A DNA stretch of 64,000 bases from Chloroflexota bacterium (GCA_022821905.1 JAJECS010000024.1:124001-188000), one strand, 5' to 3'; shown: positions 27,422 to 35,517, counted from the stretch's first letter. Notes: a model not told the origin generated them from the sequence alone. Numbers and translations are program-made.

Positions 27422-27637
27422 TTGTCGACGGGCGCATGAGCAACTCCCCGCTTTGCCACTCTCCCGACTCCCAACATCGCTGCACTGCGGGGGCGAGGCC
27501 AAGCCGACGCCGGTGATCACATCGAAACTGCGCGAGGGCGGAGCAAATGCCAAATTGCCAGCATGCCCAGCGAACCACCCAATCCGGCGATGGCGAAGCG
27601 TGCGTGAGCATAAGGATCACGAGTACCCGATCTCGAT

Positions 27638-27665
27638 TTGCCGATCCTTCGTAAGTGTGTATACT
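27638..27665 (+). promoter_or_regulatory. Predicted sigma-70-type promoter of the DGQHR gene
   Basis: TTGCCG (27638-27643) and TATACT (27660-27665) are separated by 16 bases, in a patch noticeably richer in A/T than its surroundings. It lies about 105 bases before the ATG, immediately upstream of a perfect inverted repeat. This is the best-looking promoter in the window. Confidence 0.6.
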
Positions 27666-27668
27666 TTA

Positions 27669-27692
27669 GGCACCGGACAGGGTTCCGGTGCC
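27669..27692. promoter_or_regulatory. Perfect inverted repeat at the predicted transcription start (operator or leader hairpin)
   Basis: GGCACCGG, 8-base spacer, CCGGTGCC: a perfect 8-bp inverted repeat beginning 3 bases after the -10 box. A second pair, GTCACG (27694-27699) and CGTGAC (27724-27729), follows, so the leader can fold into two consecutive hairpins. Either a repressor operator overlapping +1 or RNA-level control would fit. Confidence 0.5.
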
Positions 27693-27769
27693 GGTCACGA
27701 GGAAGGCAGCCCTCCGGCCTAGCCGTGACGGTTCTTCGAAAAACCCGGAGGAGGTTGGAGGTCTGCATC

Positions 27770-28888
27770 ATGTCCGAGGAACGTATCCAGATCCCTGTGA
27801 TCGAAGGGCAACAGCTACAGGGTGGTGCCCGCCTCGTAGTCGGGACGATCAAAGCCGTCTACCTCAGCGCCATTAGCGAGGTACCAGGTCGCGACTTCTA
27901 CAGTCAGAGGGGATATCAGCGCCCGTTGACTAAGCCGCGCGTAACCCGGCTGGCCAGCGACCTCCAGCGTGGAACCGTCGATCTGCCGACGGCTGTCCTT
28001 CTCAACATCAGACAGTTTGAGGAAGACTGGCTGGAGATGAATGGGACGTGTGGAGTCCTCACGATTCCAGCCGGAACCAGAGCGCACATCGTCGACGGGC
28101 AGCACCGGATCGCTGCGCTTGCTCGACTAATCGAGGAGGATCACGACCGCTGGTCAGACCACTCGCTCCACTTTGTGCTGATGCTTGGAGCAGACGAGCT
28201 GCAAGAGATGCGCCAGTTCTTCGTGGTCAACTCCACCGCCAAGAGCGTGAGAACGGATCTTGCATACGACTTGCTGCGCCAGCAGGCGGAGTCGGATCCA
28301 GATCTGATGGACCAACTGATCGCGAGGGCCGAGGACTGGAAAGTGAAAGCACAAGCGCTGACCGATCGCCTCGGCCGTGAGTCCGCGATCTGGCGAGATC
28401 GAATCCGGTTTCCGGGCGAGCCAAAGGGGCGAACAACCATTACAAGCGCCTCAATGGTCACTTCGTTGCAACCGGTGGTTCGAATCTCCTTCTTTGGCTT
28501 GATCAACACTCAGACCCAAGCCAAGATCCTCGATGCCTATTGGTCAGCGATAAGCCAAACGCTTCCAAGCGTGTTCGACGAGCCAGCGCAATTCGCAATG
28601 CAGAAGGGCGTCGGGGCGTACGTCATGCACGGCGTTTTCGAGCAAGTGTTTGACGTAGTGAGATCCCGCCCACAGCCGGCACTCGTCGACCCAAATTCCT
28701 ACAAGGAGATCATCGGCCCTGCCCTGTGTGGATTGGCAGACCTTACGGACGATGGTGAGCATGTGCAGGGAGCGGAGTTCTGGAGGCAGGGACCCGCGGG
28801 AGCTGCAGGCAAATTCACCTCGCGTGCGGGACACCGCGTGTTGCAGGCAAGGATCACGCGCCAACTTCCGTCCCCTGAAATCCTGTAG
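27770..28888 (+). CDS. Orphan DGQHR-domain (DndB-like) protein
   Basis: 372 aa from ATG 27770, eight bases after GGAGG. The DGQHR motif is at residues 109-113 (HIVDGQHRIAALARL), in the usual place for DndB/DGQHR proteins. These relate to the regulator/accessory component of DNA phosphorothioation systems and to ParB/DndB-like proteins of 7-deazaguanine DNA modification. Supporting stretches are RFPGEPKGRTTITSASMVTS and MRQFFVVNSTAKSVRTDL (an (F/V)xxxNxxxKxL-like box after the DGQHR core). No dndA, C, D, E, restriction or dpd genes are adjacent. Base composition is less GC-rich than its neighbours, suggesting transfer. Function here unknown. Confidence 0.8.
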   Translation: MSEERIQIPVIEGQQLQGGARLVVGTIKAVYLSAISEVPGRDFYSQRGYQRPLTKPRVTRLASDLQRGTVDLPTAVLLNIRQFEEDWLEMNGTCGVLTIPAGTRAHIVDGQHRIAALARLIEEDHDRWSDHSLHFVLMLGADELQEMRQFFVVNSTAKSVRTDLAYDLLRQQAESDPDLMDQLIARAEDWKVKAQALTDRLGRESAIWRDRIRFPGEPKGRTTITSASMVTSLQPVVRISFFGLINTQTQAKILDAYWSAISQTLPSVFDEPAQFAMQKGVGAYVMHGVFEQVFDVVRSRPQPALVDPNSYKEIIGPALCGLADLTDDGEHVQGAEFWRQGPAGAAGKFTSRAGHRVLQARITRQLPSPEIL

Positions 28889-29053
28889 CGAGTCCTCAGC
28901 AAACCGAAGCGGCCTGTCGCGATCTGCCGTGGCGGGCCGCTTCGTGCCACTTGGCAACAATTGCCATCCACAGGAACTTGTATGGGTCTGTAGCGACGTG
29001 AGGCGTTCGACTGATTGGCCTTCGACGGCAACTAGCGCCGGAGGCTTGGCGTC

Positions 29054-29074
29054 GGGCGGGTCTGAGACCCGCCC
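29054..29074. repeat. Palindromic intergenic element
   Basis: GGGCGGGTCT, one base, AGACCCGCCC: a 10-bp perfect inverted repeat between the DGQHR gene and the convergent dehydrogenase. There is no T run, so it looks like a REP-type palindrome that may also stop transcription from both sides. Confidence 0.5.
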
Positions 29075-29124
29075 CTACCAGATTCTGCGAGGGTCTCCGG
29101 AGACGTGAGCCTAGCCGCCCGCGC

Positions 29125-30108
29125 CTACTCCGGCTCGAAGAGCGACTTGGGCGGATCGCCGCGCAGCACCCGCGCAACCTCCGCCGCAGCCTCGCGGCGC
29201 AGGATGTTGATGGACGTCTTGGAGTAGAACCCGCCGTGGGGCGTGACAATCAGATTGGGCGCCTCTCGTAGCGGCGAGTCCATCGGCAGCGGCTCTTCCT
29301 CGGTCACGTCGAGCCCCGCGCCCGCAAGCCGCCCATCCTTGAGCGCCTGGGCCAGCGCCGCGTTGTCCACCACGGCGCCGCGAGCGGTGTTGACGAGGAA
29401 TGCCGTGGATTTCATGGCGTCGATCTCGGCCTCGCCGATCAGATGAAACGTCTGCGCCCGCAACGGCGTGTGCACCGACACGAAGTCCGATTGCTTTAGG
29501 AGATCGTCCAACGGCACGCGCTCGACCTGTGCCGCCTCGAACGCCGAATCCGGCGCCCGCGGTGAGTGCCCGACGAGCCGCAAGCCAAAGGCCCGCGCCC
29601 GCGCCGCCACCGCCTGCGCCGTCTGCCCCAAACCAATCAACCCGAGAGTCTGACCCTCAATGCGCTCCATGGGCTCCGCCACCCGCGTCGCGTCCCACAC
29701 GCCGGCGCGTACGGAGTCGTTGTAGACCACGATGAAGCGCGCGAGGGACAGCAACAGCCCCATGGTGTGGTCCGCGACCTCGCCGATCTGGTAGTCGCGC
29801 ACATTGCACACGACGATGCCCTTCGCCGACGCCGCGGCCACGTCGATCGGGTCCATGCCCGTGCCGTAGCGCACGATCACCTTGCACCGCTCCAGGGCGT
29901 CGACGACCCGAGCGGTGATGGGCGCGTATTGCTCCAGCAAGCCGTCGGCGTCGGCCACCTTCTCGATCAACGCGTCTTCCGTGAAGCACTGCTCGACGAC
30001 AAGCTCGGCGCCGATGGGATCGAGCTCGGCCTGCTCGATCACCGGCGGCATATCGAAATCGCAGTCGGTGATCACGACCCGGAATCGAGGCTCGGTCATT
30101 GGCGCCAT
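29125..30108 (-). CDS. D-isomer-specific 2-hydroxyacid dehydrogenase (phosphoglycerate dehydrogenase-like)
   Basis: 327 aa with intact catalytic residues: Arg in LVNTARGAVVDNAAL, Glu in GLDVTEEEPLPMDSPL, His in VTPHGGFYSKTS. The Rossmann loop reads GLIGLGQTAQAVA, so the last Gly of GxGxxG is Ala, common in C-terminal binding protein-like members. Start taken at ATG 30106-30108; ATG 30097-30099 three codons later is equally possible. It is on the same strand as the rraA and hyuB2 genes but separated from them by a 291-bp repeat-rich gap. Confidence 0.87.
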   Translation of the reverse strand: MAPMTEPRFRVVITDCDFDMPPVIEQAELDPIGAELVVEQCFTEDALIEKVADADGLLEQYAPITARVVDALERCKVIVRYGTGMDPIDVAAASAKGIVVCNVRDYQIGEVADHTMGLLLSLARFIVVYNDSVRAGVWDATRVAEPMERIEGQTLGLIGLGQTAQAVAARARAFGLRLVGHSPRAPDSAFEAAQVERVPLDDLLKQSDFVSVHTPLRAQTFHLIGEAEIDAMKSTAFLVNTARGAVVDNAALAQALKDGRLAGAGLDVTEEEPLPMDSPLREAPNLIVTPHGGFYSKTSINILRREAAAEVARVLRGDPPKSLFEPE

Positions 30109-30191
30109 CCAATCGCAGGGCGGTCGCTAGGCCGACCGCTATTGTGAACCACCGCCAGCATCATGGCTCACCGGTTGCGTGCCCGTTCCTA

Positions 30192-30342
30192 TCATTCCGA
30201 GCGTAGCGAGGAATCCAAGGGGCGGGGAGAATCCACAACGTCCTTAGATCCCTCACTACGTTCGGGATGACATGTCCGTTCGGGATGACATGTCCAGTGC
30301 GTCGCGGCAGTCATTGCGAGGGCAGCGAGAAATCTAAGGGGC
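30192..30342. repeat. Cluster of degenerate intergenic repeats with an 18-bp tandem duplication
   Basis: Two similar units (ATTCCGAGCGTAGCGAGGAA near 30194 and ATTGCGAGGGCAGCGAGAAA near 30312) flank a perfect tandem copy of GTTCGGGATGACATGTCC (30260-30277 and 30278-30295). These belong to the common bacterial intergenic repeat type whose chance translation reads HPERSEGS. No gene is seen in 30109-30399. Confidence 0.6.
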
Positions 30343-30399
30343 GAACCTGGCCACGGAATCCAAGACTGTTTCGTAGCCGCACCGTCCCATAGCTTCCGC

Positions 30400-31068
30400 T
30401 TAAAGAATGCCGTACTTCTTGAAGACCTCGCCCACGTCGGCGCCCGTGGCCAGGATCTCGCGCACGTTGGACTCACCGCGTCCCTTGGCCTCGGCACGGT
30501 CCAGCACTTCCGCCGCCGCCTCGCCAGGAACCACCACCACGCCCATGTCGTCCCCGACGATCACGTCGCCGTACTCCACTCGCGCGCCGGCGCAGTCGAT
30601 GGGCTTGCCCCACTCGACGCCCTCACAGCGGCCCTCCGAGTCGACGGGGCTCTGGCCAACCGCGAACACCGGAAAGTCGATCTCTTCGATCTCGTGCACG
30701 TCCCGTGTCAGGCCGTCGATCACGCAGCCCACGGCGCCCTGCGCCCGAGCCGAGGTGCTCAGGAGGCCGCCCCAGACGCCAGACTCATAGTGGCCCGTCG
30801 TGGTGATGACGAGCACGTCATTGGGGCGCATGGCGCGATAGGCCTCGAACAACACCTCGTACGGCTCGTCCGGTCGCCGGTAGACGGCGGTCTGCAAGAG
30901 CGGCAGCGCCCGTCCCACGATGCGGGCGCCGGGATACATGGGGCGCACGTCGTGCCGCATGGCCTGCACCGGCACGCCCATGCGGTCCAGGCTGTCGGCG
31001 ATCAGGGCGGAGTGCAGCGCCTGGAATCGCTGTCGCATGGCATCGTCGAACTCAGGCGCCTGGCTCAT
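30400..31068 (-). CDS. RraA-family protein (4-hydroxy-4-methyl-2-oxoglutarate/4-carboxy-4-hydroxy-2-oxoadipate aldolase-like)
   Basis: 222 aa. RraA-family core: SALIADSLDRMG, YPGARIVGRALPL, GGLLSTSARAQGAVGCVIDG (family GGxxxxxAxxxGxxGxVxDG), RDVHEIEEIDFPVFA, and VIVGDDMGVVVVP near the C-terminus. Members are divalent-metal class II aldolases/oxaloacetate decarboxylases on pyruvate-type substrates, or RNase E regulators. The Asp-Arg pair of the aldolase active site (DGLTRD) is present, favouring a catalytic role. It overlaps hyuB2 by 4 bp. Confidence 0.88.
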   Translation of the reverse strand: MSQAPEFDDAMRQRFQALHSALIADSLDRMGVPVQAMRHDVRPMYPGARIVGRALPLLQTAVYRRPDEPYEVLFEAYRAMRPNDVLVITTTGHYESGVWGGLLSTSARAQGAVGCVIDGLTRDVHEIEEIDFPVFAVGQSPVDSEGRCEGVEWGKPIDCAGARVEYGDVIVGDDMGVVVVPGEAAAEVLDRAEAKGRGESNVREILATGADVGEVFKKYGIL

Positions 31069-32867
31069 TCAGCGGCTCCATTGGCAGTGCGGCGCTGGTC
31101 CGACTCGACGAGCTCGACGCGGCCAGCCGCCACGTTGACGGCCACACCGTACATCTCTCGCGCCTCCTCCGGTTCGAGCAGCAGATCCCGCACGTCCTCG
31201 AGCACCAGCGCCGGGTCGCGCTCGCTTGGATCCCCGTAGCCGCCTCCGCCGGGCGTGCGCAACAGGATTTGATCGCCGATTTCGAGCACGACATTCGAGA
31301 ACTTCCCATCGGAGATCGTGTCGAACATCTCGCGGGCCGTCCGCCATTCGGTTTCTCCGGCGCGGCGGAAAAGCAGCGCGGTCGTGCCGCCCTCGGAGCC
31401 GCCGTGCAGCCCCCACGCCCGGTTCGTCGTGCGATTGAGATGCGCGCTCACGGTGATCGGCGACAGGCAGGTCCAGATGCGTTGCACGCCGTGGCCGCCG
31501 CGATAGGCCCCCGCGCCCGCGCCGCCCTCGGCAATCGAGTATTCGTCCAGTCGCACCGGGTAACGCGTCTCCCACACCTCGCACGGCGCGTTGAGGCAGT
31601 TGCCGTTCTTCACGATCTGCGCGTCGTTGCCGTCGGCGTCGCGCCGGCCGCCCCAGCCCATGCCCTCGTGATGCAGGATGACGAAGGGTTCGCCCGTGTC
31701 GATGTTCGTTCCGTAGAACCCCAACAGGCCGCAGGTGCCGCCGTCCGCCGCCGAGCTGCGATCGCTGGCCTGCGCGAATGCGGCCAGCAGAATGTCGACC
31801 GTCGTCGGATAGGTGTCGGAGTTTCCGCCCACGCACGATCCGGGGTAGTTCACGTTCACGATCGATCCCGGCGGCGCCACGATGGCGATGGGACGGTAGG
31901 CGCCGTGATTCCACGGAATCTGGTTGTCGATCATGTGAAAGATGCCGGCGTAGGTGGCCGACGCGGTCGTGCCGAATGACTGGTTGATCGCGCCCGCCGC
32001 CTGCGGGTCCGACCCGGTGTAGTCGACGATCACCTCGTCGCCGCGGATCACGACCGTGGCTCGGATCTTCCAGGGACGGTCGGGTATCACGCCGTCGTCT
32101 TCCAGGAAGCCCTCGGCGGTATAGGCCCCGTCCGGTAGCCGGTCGAGGGCCTGCCGCATGAGCACTTCCGACACGTCCTTGATCTGGCCCGAAAGCTGGC
32201 GAAATCGCTCGACGCCAAGCCTCTCCACCAGGCCCACGATCCGGCGCTCGGCCAGGTAGGTCGAGCCCACCATCGCCATCAGGTCGCCGCGCGACACCTT
32301 GGGCGTGCGCACGTTGGACGTGATGATGGCGAAGATGTCTTCCACCGGCTCATCGTCCTGGTAGATCTTGATCGGCGGCAGCCGCAGCCCCTCCTGGAAT
32401 ATGTTGCGCGTGTCGCCGAACGCCGCCGGCACCATGCCGCCGATGTCGGTCATGTGCGCGATGTTGGCCGCGTAGGCGACGACCTCGCCCTCGTAGAAGC
32501 AGGGCTTGAGCGTCATGAACTCGGGCAGATGACATCCGCCGCGGTAGGGATCGTTGTGCAGGATCACGTCGCCCGGGTGCATGTTCTCGGGACCGACTTC
32601 CTTGATGGCCCACTCGACCGTGTGAACGATGGCGCCGATGTGCGCGGGACAGAAGTCGCCCTGCGCGATCATCTCGCCCCGGGCGTCGAACACCACGCAG
32701 GAGAAGTCGCGCGCCTCGTTGAACATCGTCGAGTAGGAGGTGCGCAGCATGGCCACGCCCATCTCCTCGCAGATGCCGACGAGACTGTTGCGCGTGATCT
32801 CCAGCTCAACCGGATCGTCGATGTGCAGATCGGCGACGCTGCGCTTGGGGTCGGAGTCTCGGGGCAT
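31065..32867 (-). CDS. hyuB: Second hydantoinase B subunit, without an adjacent HyuA
   Basis: 600 aa. ICEEMGVAMLRTSYSTMFNE, ARDFSCVVFDARGEMIAQGD, DVILHNDPYRGGCHLPEFM, NQSFGTTASATYAGIFHM, CVGGNSDTYPTTVDI and LRTPGGGGYGDPSERDP follow the same order as in the first HyuB, so the two are paralogues. It lacks the cysteine-rich tail of the first copy. No HyuA gene is next to it; it could use the HyuA at 21965-24022 or another outside the window. It is coupled to the RraA-like gene by a 4-bp overlap. Confidence 0.9.
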   Translation of the reverse strand: MPRDSDPKRSVADLHIDDPVELEITRNSLVGICEEMGVAMLRTSYSTMFNEARDFSCVVFDARGEMIAQGDFCPAHIGAIVHTVEWAIKEVGPENMHPGDVILHNDPYRGGCHLPEFMTLKPCFYEGEVVAYAANIAHMTDIGGMVPAAFGDTRNIFQEGLRLPPIKIYQDDEPVEDIFAIITSNVRTPKVSRGDLMAMVGSTYLAERRIVGLVERLGVERFRQLSGQIKDVSEVLMRQALDRLPDGAYTAEGFLEDDGVIPDRPWKIRATVVIRGDEVIVDYTGSDPQAAGAINQSFGTTASATYAGIFHMIDNQIPWNHGAYRPIAIVAPPGSIVNVNYPGSCVGGNSDTYPTTVDILLAAFAQASDRSSAADGGTCGLLGFYGTNIDTGEPFVILHHEGMGWGGRRDADGNDAQIVKNGNCLNAPCEVWETRYPVRLDEYSIAEGGAGAGAYRGGHGVQRIWTCLSPITVSAHLNRTTNRAWGLHGGSEGGTTALLFRRAGETEWRTAREMFDTISDGKFSNVVLEIGDQILLRTPGGGGYGDPSERDPALVLEDVRDLLLEPEEAREMYGVAVNVAAGRVELVESDQRRTANGAAE

Positions 32868-32971
32868 GCCACCACACGCGATTGGCGGCGGGGCGCTCCC
32901 GCCACCTCGGTATCATAAAGTCCCCTCCGCGCCGACGTGCCAAGCCGGCGCTCCCGAAGCGAGGCCGCCAG

Positions 32972-33307
32972 ATGCGAACCGCCCAAGAGGTATTCGACGA
33001 TCATTGGGACGCGGTGATGTCCGGCGACATGGACCGCCTGCTATCCGACTACGCCGACGACGCGCTCTTCGTGCGACCGGGCATGACCGCCCAGGGTCAC
33101 GCCGAGATCACCGCCTTCTTCGAGGACATCGGCGGCGCGCTCGACGGCTTCGCCGTCGAGCAGGTGTCGGTGACCACCGCGGACCCGATCGTCGTGCTCG
33201 AATGGCAGGGCAGTCACGCCGACGGCCGCAGCGCGTCGGGCACCGATACCTTCATCATCGAAGACGACAAGATCCGGCACCAATCGCTCGTGTTCAGCGT
33301 GAGCTAG
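32972..33307 (+). CDS. SnoaL/NTF2-like small protein
   Basis: 111 aa from ATG 32972 (MRTAQEVFDDHWDAVMSGD). The pattern of an N-terminal helix, LLSDYADDALFVRPG, HAEITAFFEDIGGAL and the beta strands IVVLEWQGSHADG and SGTDTFIIEDDKIRHQSLVF is that of the NTF2-like/SnoaL fold, used by many small isomerases, cyclases and polyketide-type enzymes. No catalytic assignment is possible. It is 45 bp upstream of the UlaG-like gene and probably in the same transcript. Confidence 0.75.
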   Translation: MRTAQEVFDDHWDAVMSGDMDRLLSDYADDALFVRPGMTAQGHAEITAFFEDIGGALDGFAVEQVSVTTADPIVVLEWQGSHADGRSASGTDTFIIEDDKIRHQSLVFSVS

Positions 33308-33352
33308 CCACACTGGACGACGCCCGAACAGCCATACGGAGGTATTGATCCC

Positions 33353-34093
33353 ATGCAATCGGTTCAAATCGACTTTCTCGGCCACGCGTCGTTCCGCTTC
33401 ACGGCTCCAACCGGCGAGGTCATATACTTCGATCCCTGGCTCGACGACAGCCCCGTCTGCTCCGAGGGGTTGGCCGACGTCGACCGCGCCGACGTTGTGT
33501 GCGTGTCGCACGGGCACGTCGACCACCTGGGCGACGCCATCGCCATCGTGCAGAAGACCGGGGCCACGCTGATCGCCAGTCCCGAAGTTGCCGGCTACGC
33601 CGACACGCACGGCATCGGCTTCGACACCGACTCCTGTCCGCTCAACATCGGCGGCACGGTCAAGCTGGGCGGGGTGGCCTACACCATGGTGCGCGCCGAC
33701 CACTCGACCGGCATGCACGGCACGGCCTACCGGGAAGGCACCGCCTACGCCGAGCCGGACGGCAGCGTCTGCGGCTTCGTGCTGACCTTCGACGACGGGC
33801 CGGTGATCTACGACACGGCCGACACCGGCGTCTTCGGCGACATGGCGCTCATCAGCCAGCTCTACGCGCCCGACCTGGTGATCATGCCGGCGGGCGGGAA
33901 GTACACCATGGGCGTCAAGGAAGCGGCCATGGCCGCCGCGCTGACGCGACCCCGGGCCGTCATCCCGTGCCACTACGACACGTTCCCCAACCAGGCGGCG
34001 GATATCGACGACCTGCGACGGCGCATCGCCGACCTGACACCGCGCACGTCGGTGATCGAGCTCAAGCCGGGCGAGTCCGTCAGCTACCCGTAG
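33353..34093 (+). CDS. UPF0173/UlaG-like metallo-beta-lactamase-fold hydrolase
   Basis: 246 aa metal-dependent hydrolase. The MBL motif HGHVDHLGDA is at residues about 53-62 (ligands His53, His55, Asp57, His58), with further ligands expected at RADHSTGMHGTAYREG, IYDTADTGVFGDM and IPCHYDTFP. The family includes L-ascorbate-6-phosphate lactonase and many uncharacterised hydrolases. A lactonase role would suit the neighbouring sugar-acid dehydratase but is inference. An ATG 5' of CAATCGGTTC, spaced after GGAGG, supports the start. Confidence 0.88.
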   Translation: MQSVQIDFLGHASFRFTAPTGEVIYFDPWLDDSPVCSEGLADVDRADVVCVSHGHVDHLGDAIAIVQKTGATLIASPEVAGYADTHGIGFDTDSCPLNIGGTVKLGGVAYTMVRADHSTGMHGTAYREGTAYAEPDGSVCGFVLTFDDGPVIYDTADTGVFGDMALISQLYAPDLVIMPAGGKYTMGVKEAAMAAALTRPRAVIPCHYDTFPNQAADIDDLRRRIADLTPRTSVIELKPGESVSYP

Positions 34094-34103
34094 ACCAAAC
34101 GCG

Positions 34104-34126
34104 ATGAACATCGCCAGCGTCCAGGC
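34104..34126 (+). repeat. Remnant duplicate of the downstream dehydratase's first codons
   Basis: ATGAACATCGCCAGCGTCCA at 34104 matches the true gene start at 34226 (GTGAACATCGCTAGCGTCCA) in 18 of 20 positions. The frame is then lost. The 53-bp repeat at 34161-34213 lies between the copies, suggesting the gene's 5' end was displaced or duplicated when the repeat region arrived. Confidence 0.65.
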
Positions 34127-34160
34127 ACGACGATCTCGCTCGCGAAGACACTTCCGAATT

Positions 34161-34213
34161 CGTCATTCCCGCGAAGAGCCTGCCCCGTACTTGATACGGG
34201 GCGGGAATCCACC
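34161..34213. repeat. 53-bp palindromic intergenic repeat, copy A
   Basis: Begins CGTCATTCCCGCGAAGAGCC and ends GCGGGAATCCACC. Outer inverted arms ATTCCCGC/GCGGGAAT enclose an inner hairpin CCCCGTA...TACGGGG. It is the exact reverse complement of 38771-38823. Shorter relatives without the inner hairpin are at 35518-35541 and 48400-48428. Confidence 0.85.
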
Positions 34214-34225
34214 GGGCGGTACACC

Positions 34226-35383
34226 GTGAACATCGCTAGCGTCCAAGCGGTCGCCCTCGACTTCGGCGAGCGGCGCGCCACGAGCAAACCCCGCGCATCG
34301 TGGACGGAGGACGCTCGCGTGGGGTCGCCCATGGCCCCCTATCCGCGCTACGCCGAGGTCCGCTCCAGTTGGACCCCGAACTGGCCCGGCGTGGGCGTGG
34401 TGGTCACTGCCGAGGACGGCACGCAAGGCCTCGGAATCGGCACGATCGGTCGGCCCATGGCCGCGCTGGTCGACGACTACCTCGGCCCCCGCATCGTCGG
34501 CGAGCCCGCGCTCGCGACTGAGCGCCTCTACGACATGATGCTGCGGCTGTGCTCCCCCTTCGGCGCCACCGGGATCGCCTCGTACGCGGTGAGCGCCATC
34601 GACCTCGCCCTGTGGGACCTCAAGGGCAAGGTGCTGGATCGCCCCGTATACGAATTGATGGGCGGCCCCTCCCGCGACGAGATCGTCTGCTACGCCACCG
34701 GGCCGCAACACGAATGGCACCTGGAGCTGGGCTTCACCGCCACCAAGCACCCGTGTCGCTACGGCCCGTCCGACGGTCTCGATGGCCTGCGCCGCAACGT
34801 CGACGACATTGCCGCCCTGCGCGACCTCGTCGGCCCCGACGTCGAGCTGATGCTGGATTGCTGGATGTCCCTCGACGTCGAGTACGCCGTCCGCCTGATC
34901 GAGGAGCTGCGGCCGTTCAAGCTCAAGTGGATCGAGGAGGCGCTGCGCTCCGAGGACATGGACAGCCACGCCGCGCTGCGCGACCGCGTGCCCTGGCAGG
35001 CGCTCGCCACCGGTGAACACTGGTATACCCCGGCGCCCTTCCAGCACGCCGCCAGCCGCCGCCTCGTCGACATCCTGCAGCCCGACATCATGTGGGTGGG
35101 CGGCATCACGGCACTGATGCGCATCTGCGCCATCGCCGACGCGGCCGGGCTATCGGTGATCCCGCACGCCGGCGTCAACGAGCCCTACGGCCAGCACGCC
35201 TGCTTTGCCCTGCCCGGCATTCCCTGGGGTGAGTATTTCGTGGCCTCGGGACCCGGCACTGACCTCGCCGACGCCGTCTCCGTCCCCGGCGCCGCCCACC
35301 CCGTCAACGGCCGCCTGCGCCCCTCCGACGCCCCCGGCTTCGGCATCGAAATCGACCTGGCGACGCTGCAGCCGTACAGCTAG
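34226..35383 (+). CDS. rhmD: L-rhamnonate dehydratase-like enolase-superfamily enzyme
   Basis: 385 aa, GTG start. It follows Escherichia coli RhmD closely in motif order: SAIDLALWDLKGKVLDRPVY, CYATGPQHEW, ATKHPCRYGPSDG, LMLDCWMSLDVEYA, LKWIEEAL, ATGEHWYT, LQPDIMWVGGITAL, IPHAGVNEPYGQH. Metal ligands are Asp in MLDCWMS, Glu in WIEEA and Glu in TGEH, with His in IPHAG as the likely base. RhmD dehydrates L-rhamnonate to 2-keto-3-deoxy-L-rhamnonate. An alpha-L-rhamnosidase (52.3-54.9 kb) and an HpcH/HpaI aldolase (47.5 kb) support rhamnose use. L-lyxonate or L-mannonate would be alternative substrates. Confidence 0.85.
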   Translation: MNIASVQAVALDFGERRATSKPRASWTEDARVGSPMAPYPRYAEVRSSWTPNWPGVGVVVTAEDGTQGLGIGTIGRPMAALVDDYLGPRIVGEPALATERLYDMMLRLCSPFGATGIASYAVSAIDLALWDLKGKVLDRPVYELMGGPSRDEIVCYATGPQHEWHLELGFTATKHPCRYGPSDGLDGLRRNVDDIAALRDLVGPDVELMLDCWMSLDVEYAVRLIEELRPFKLKWIEEALRSEDMDSHAALRDRVPWQALATGEHWYTPAPFQHAASRRLVDILQPDIMWVGGITALMRICAIADAAGLSVIPHAGVNEPYGQHACFALPGIPWGEYFVASGPGTDLADAVSVPGAAHPVNGRLRPSDAPGFGIEIDLATLQPYS

Positions 35384-35429
35384 TCCCTGTAGGGGCGTCC
35401 CTGGTGGGCGCCCGATCTGCCTCCGCAAT

Positions 35430-35506
35430 CCGGTGGCCCGCGCTGCGTGCAGCGTGGGATCGGCATCGGTTGAATCTCCCAGGCTGCGCGCAGCCTGGGC
35501 CACCGG
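35430..35506. repeat. Nested inverted repeat (three-arm cruciform-like element)
   Basis: Outer arms CCGGTGGCCC (35430-35439) and GGGCCACCGG (35497-35506) are perfect complements. Inside are two smaller hairpins: CGCTGC/GCAGCG, and CCCAGGCTGC/GCAGCCTGGG. Located between the rhamnonate dehydratase-like gene and the ABC ATPase. No gene in 35384-35635. Confidence 0.6.
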
Positions 35507-35517
35507 GCAAAGCCCAT

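Noticed and set aside
30192-30342. CRISPR-like repeats
   Set aside because: Only two adjacent 18-bp copies with no spacers and no cas genes nearby.
34161-34213. Peptide reading RPVSSTGQALRGND as part of a protein
   Set aside because: It is the chance translation of the 53-bp palindromic repeat; the same sequence appears in reverse at 38771-38823.
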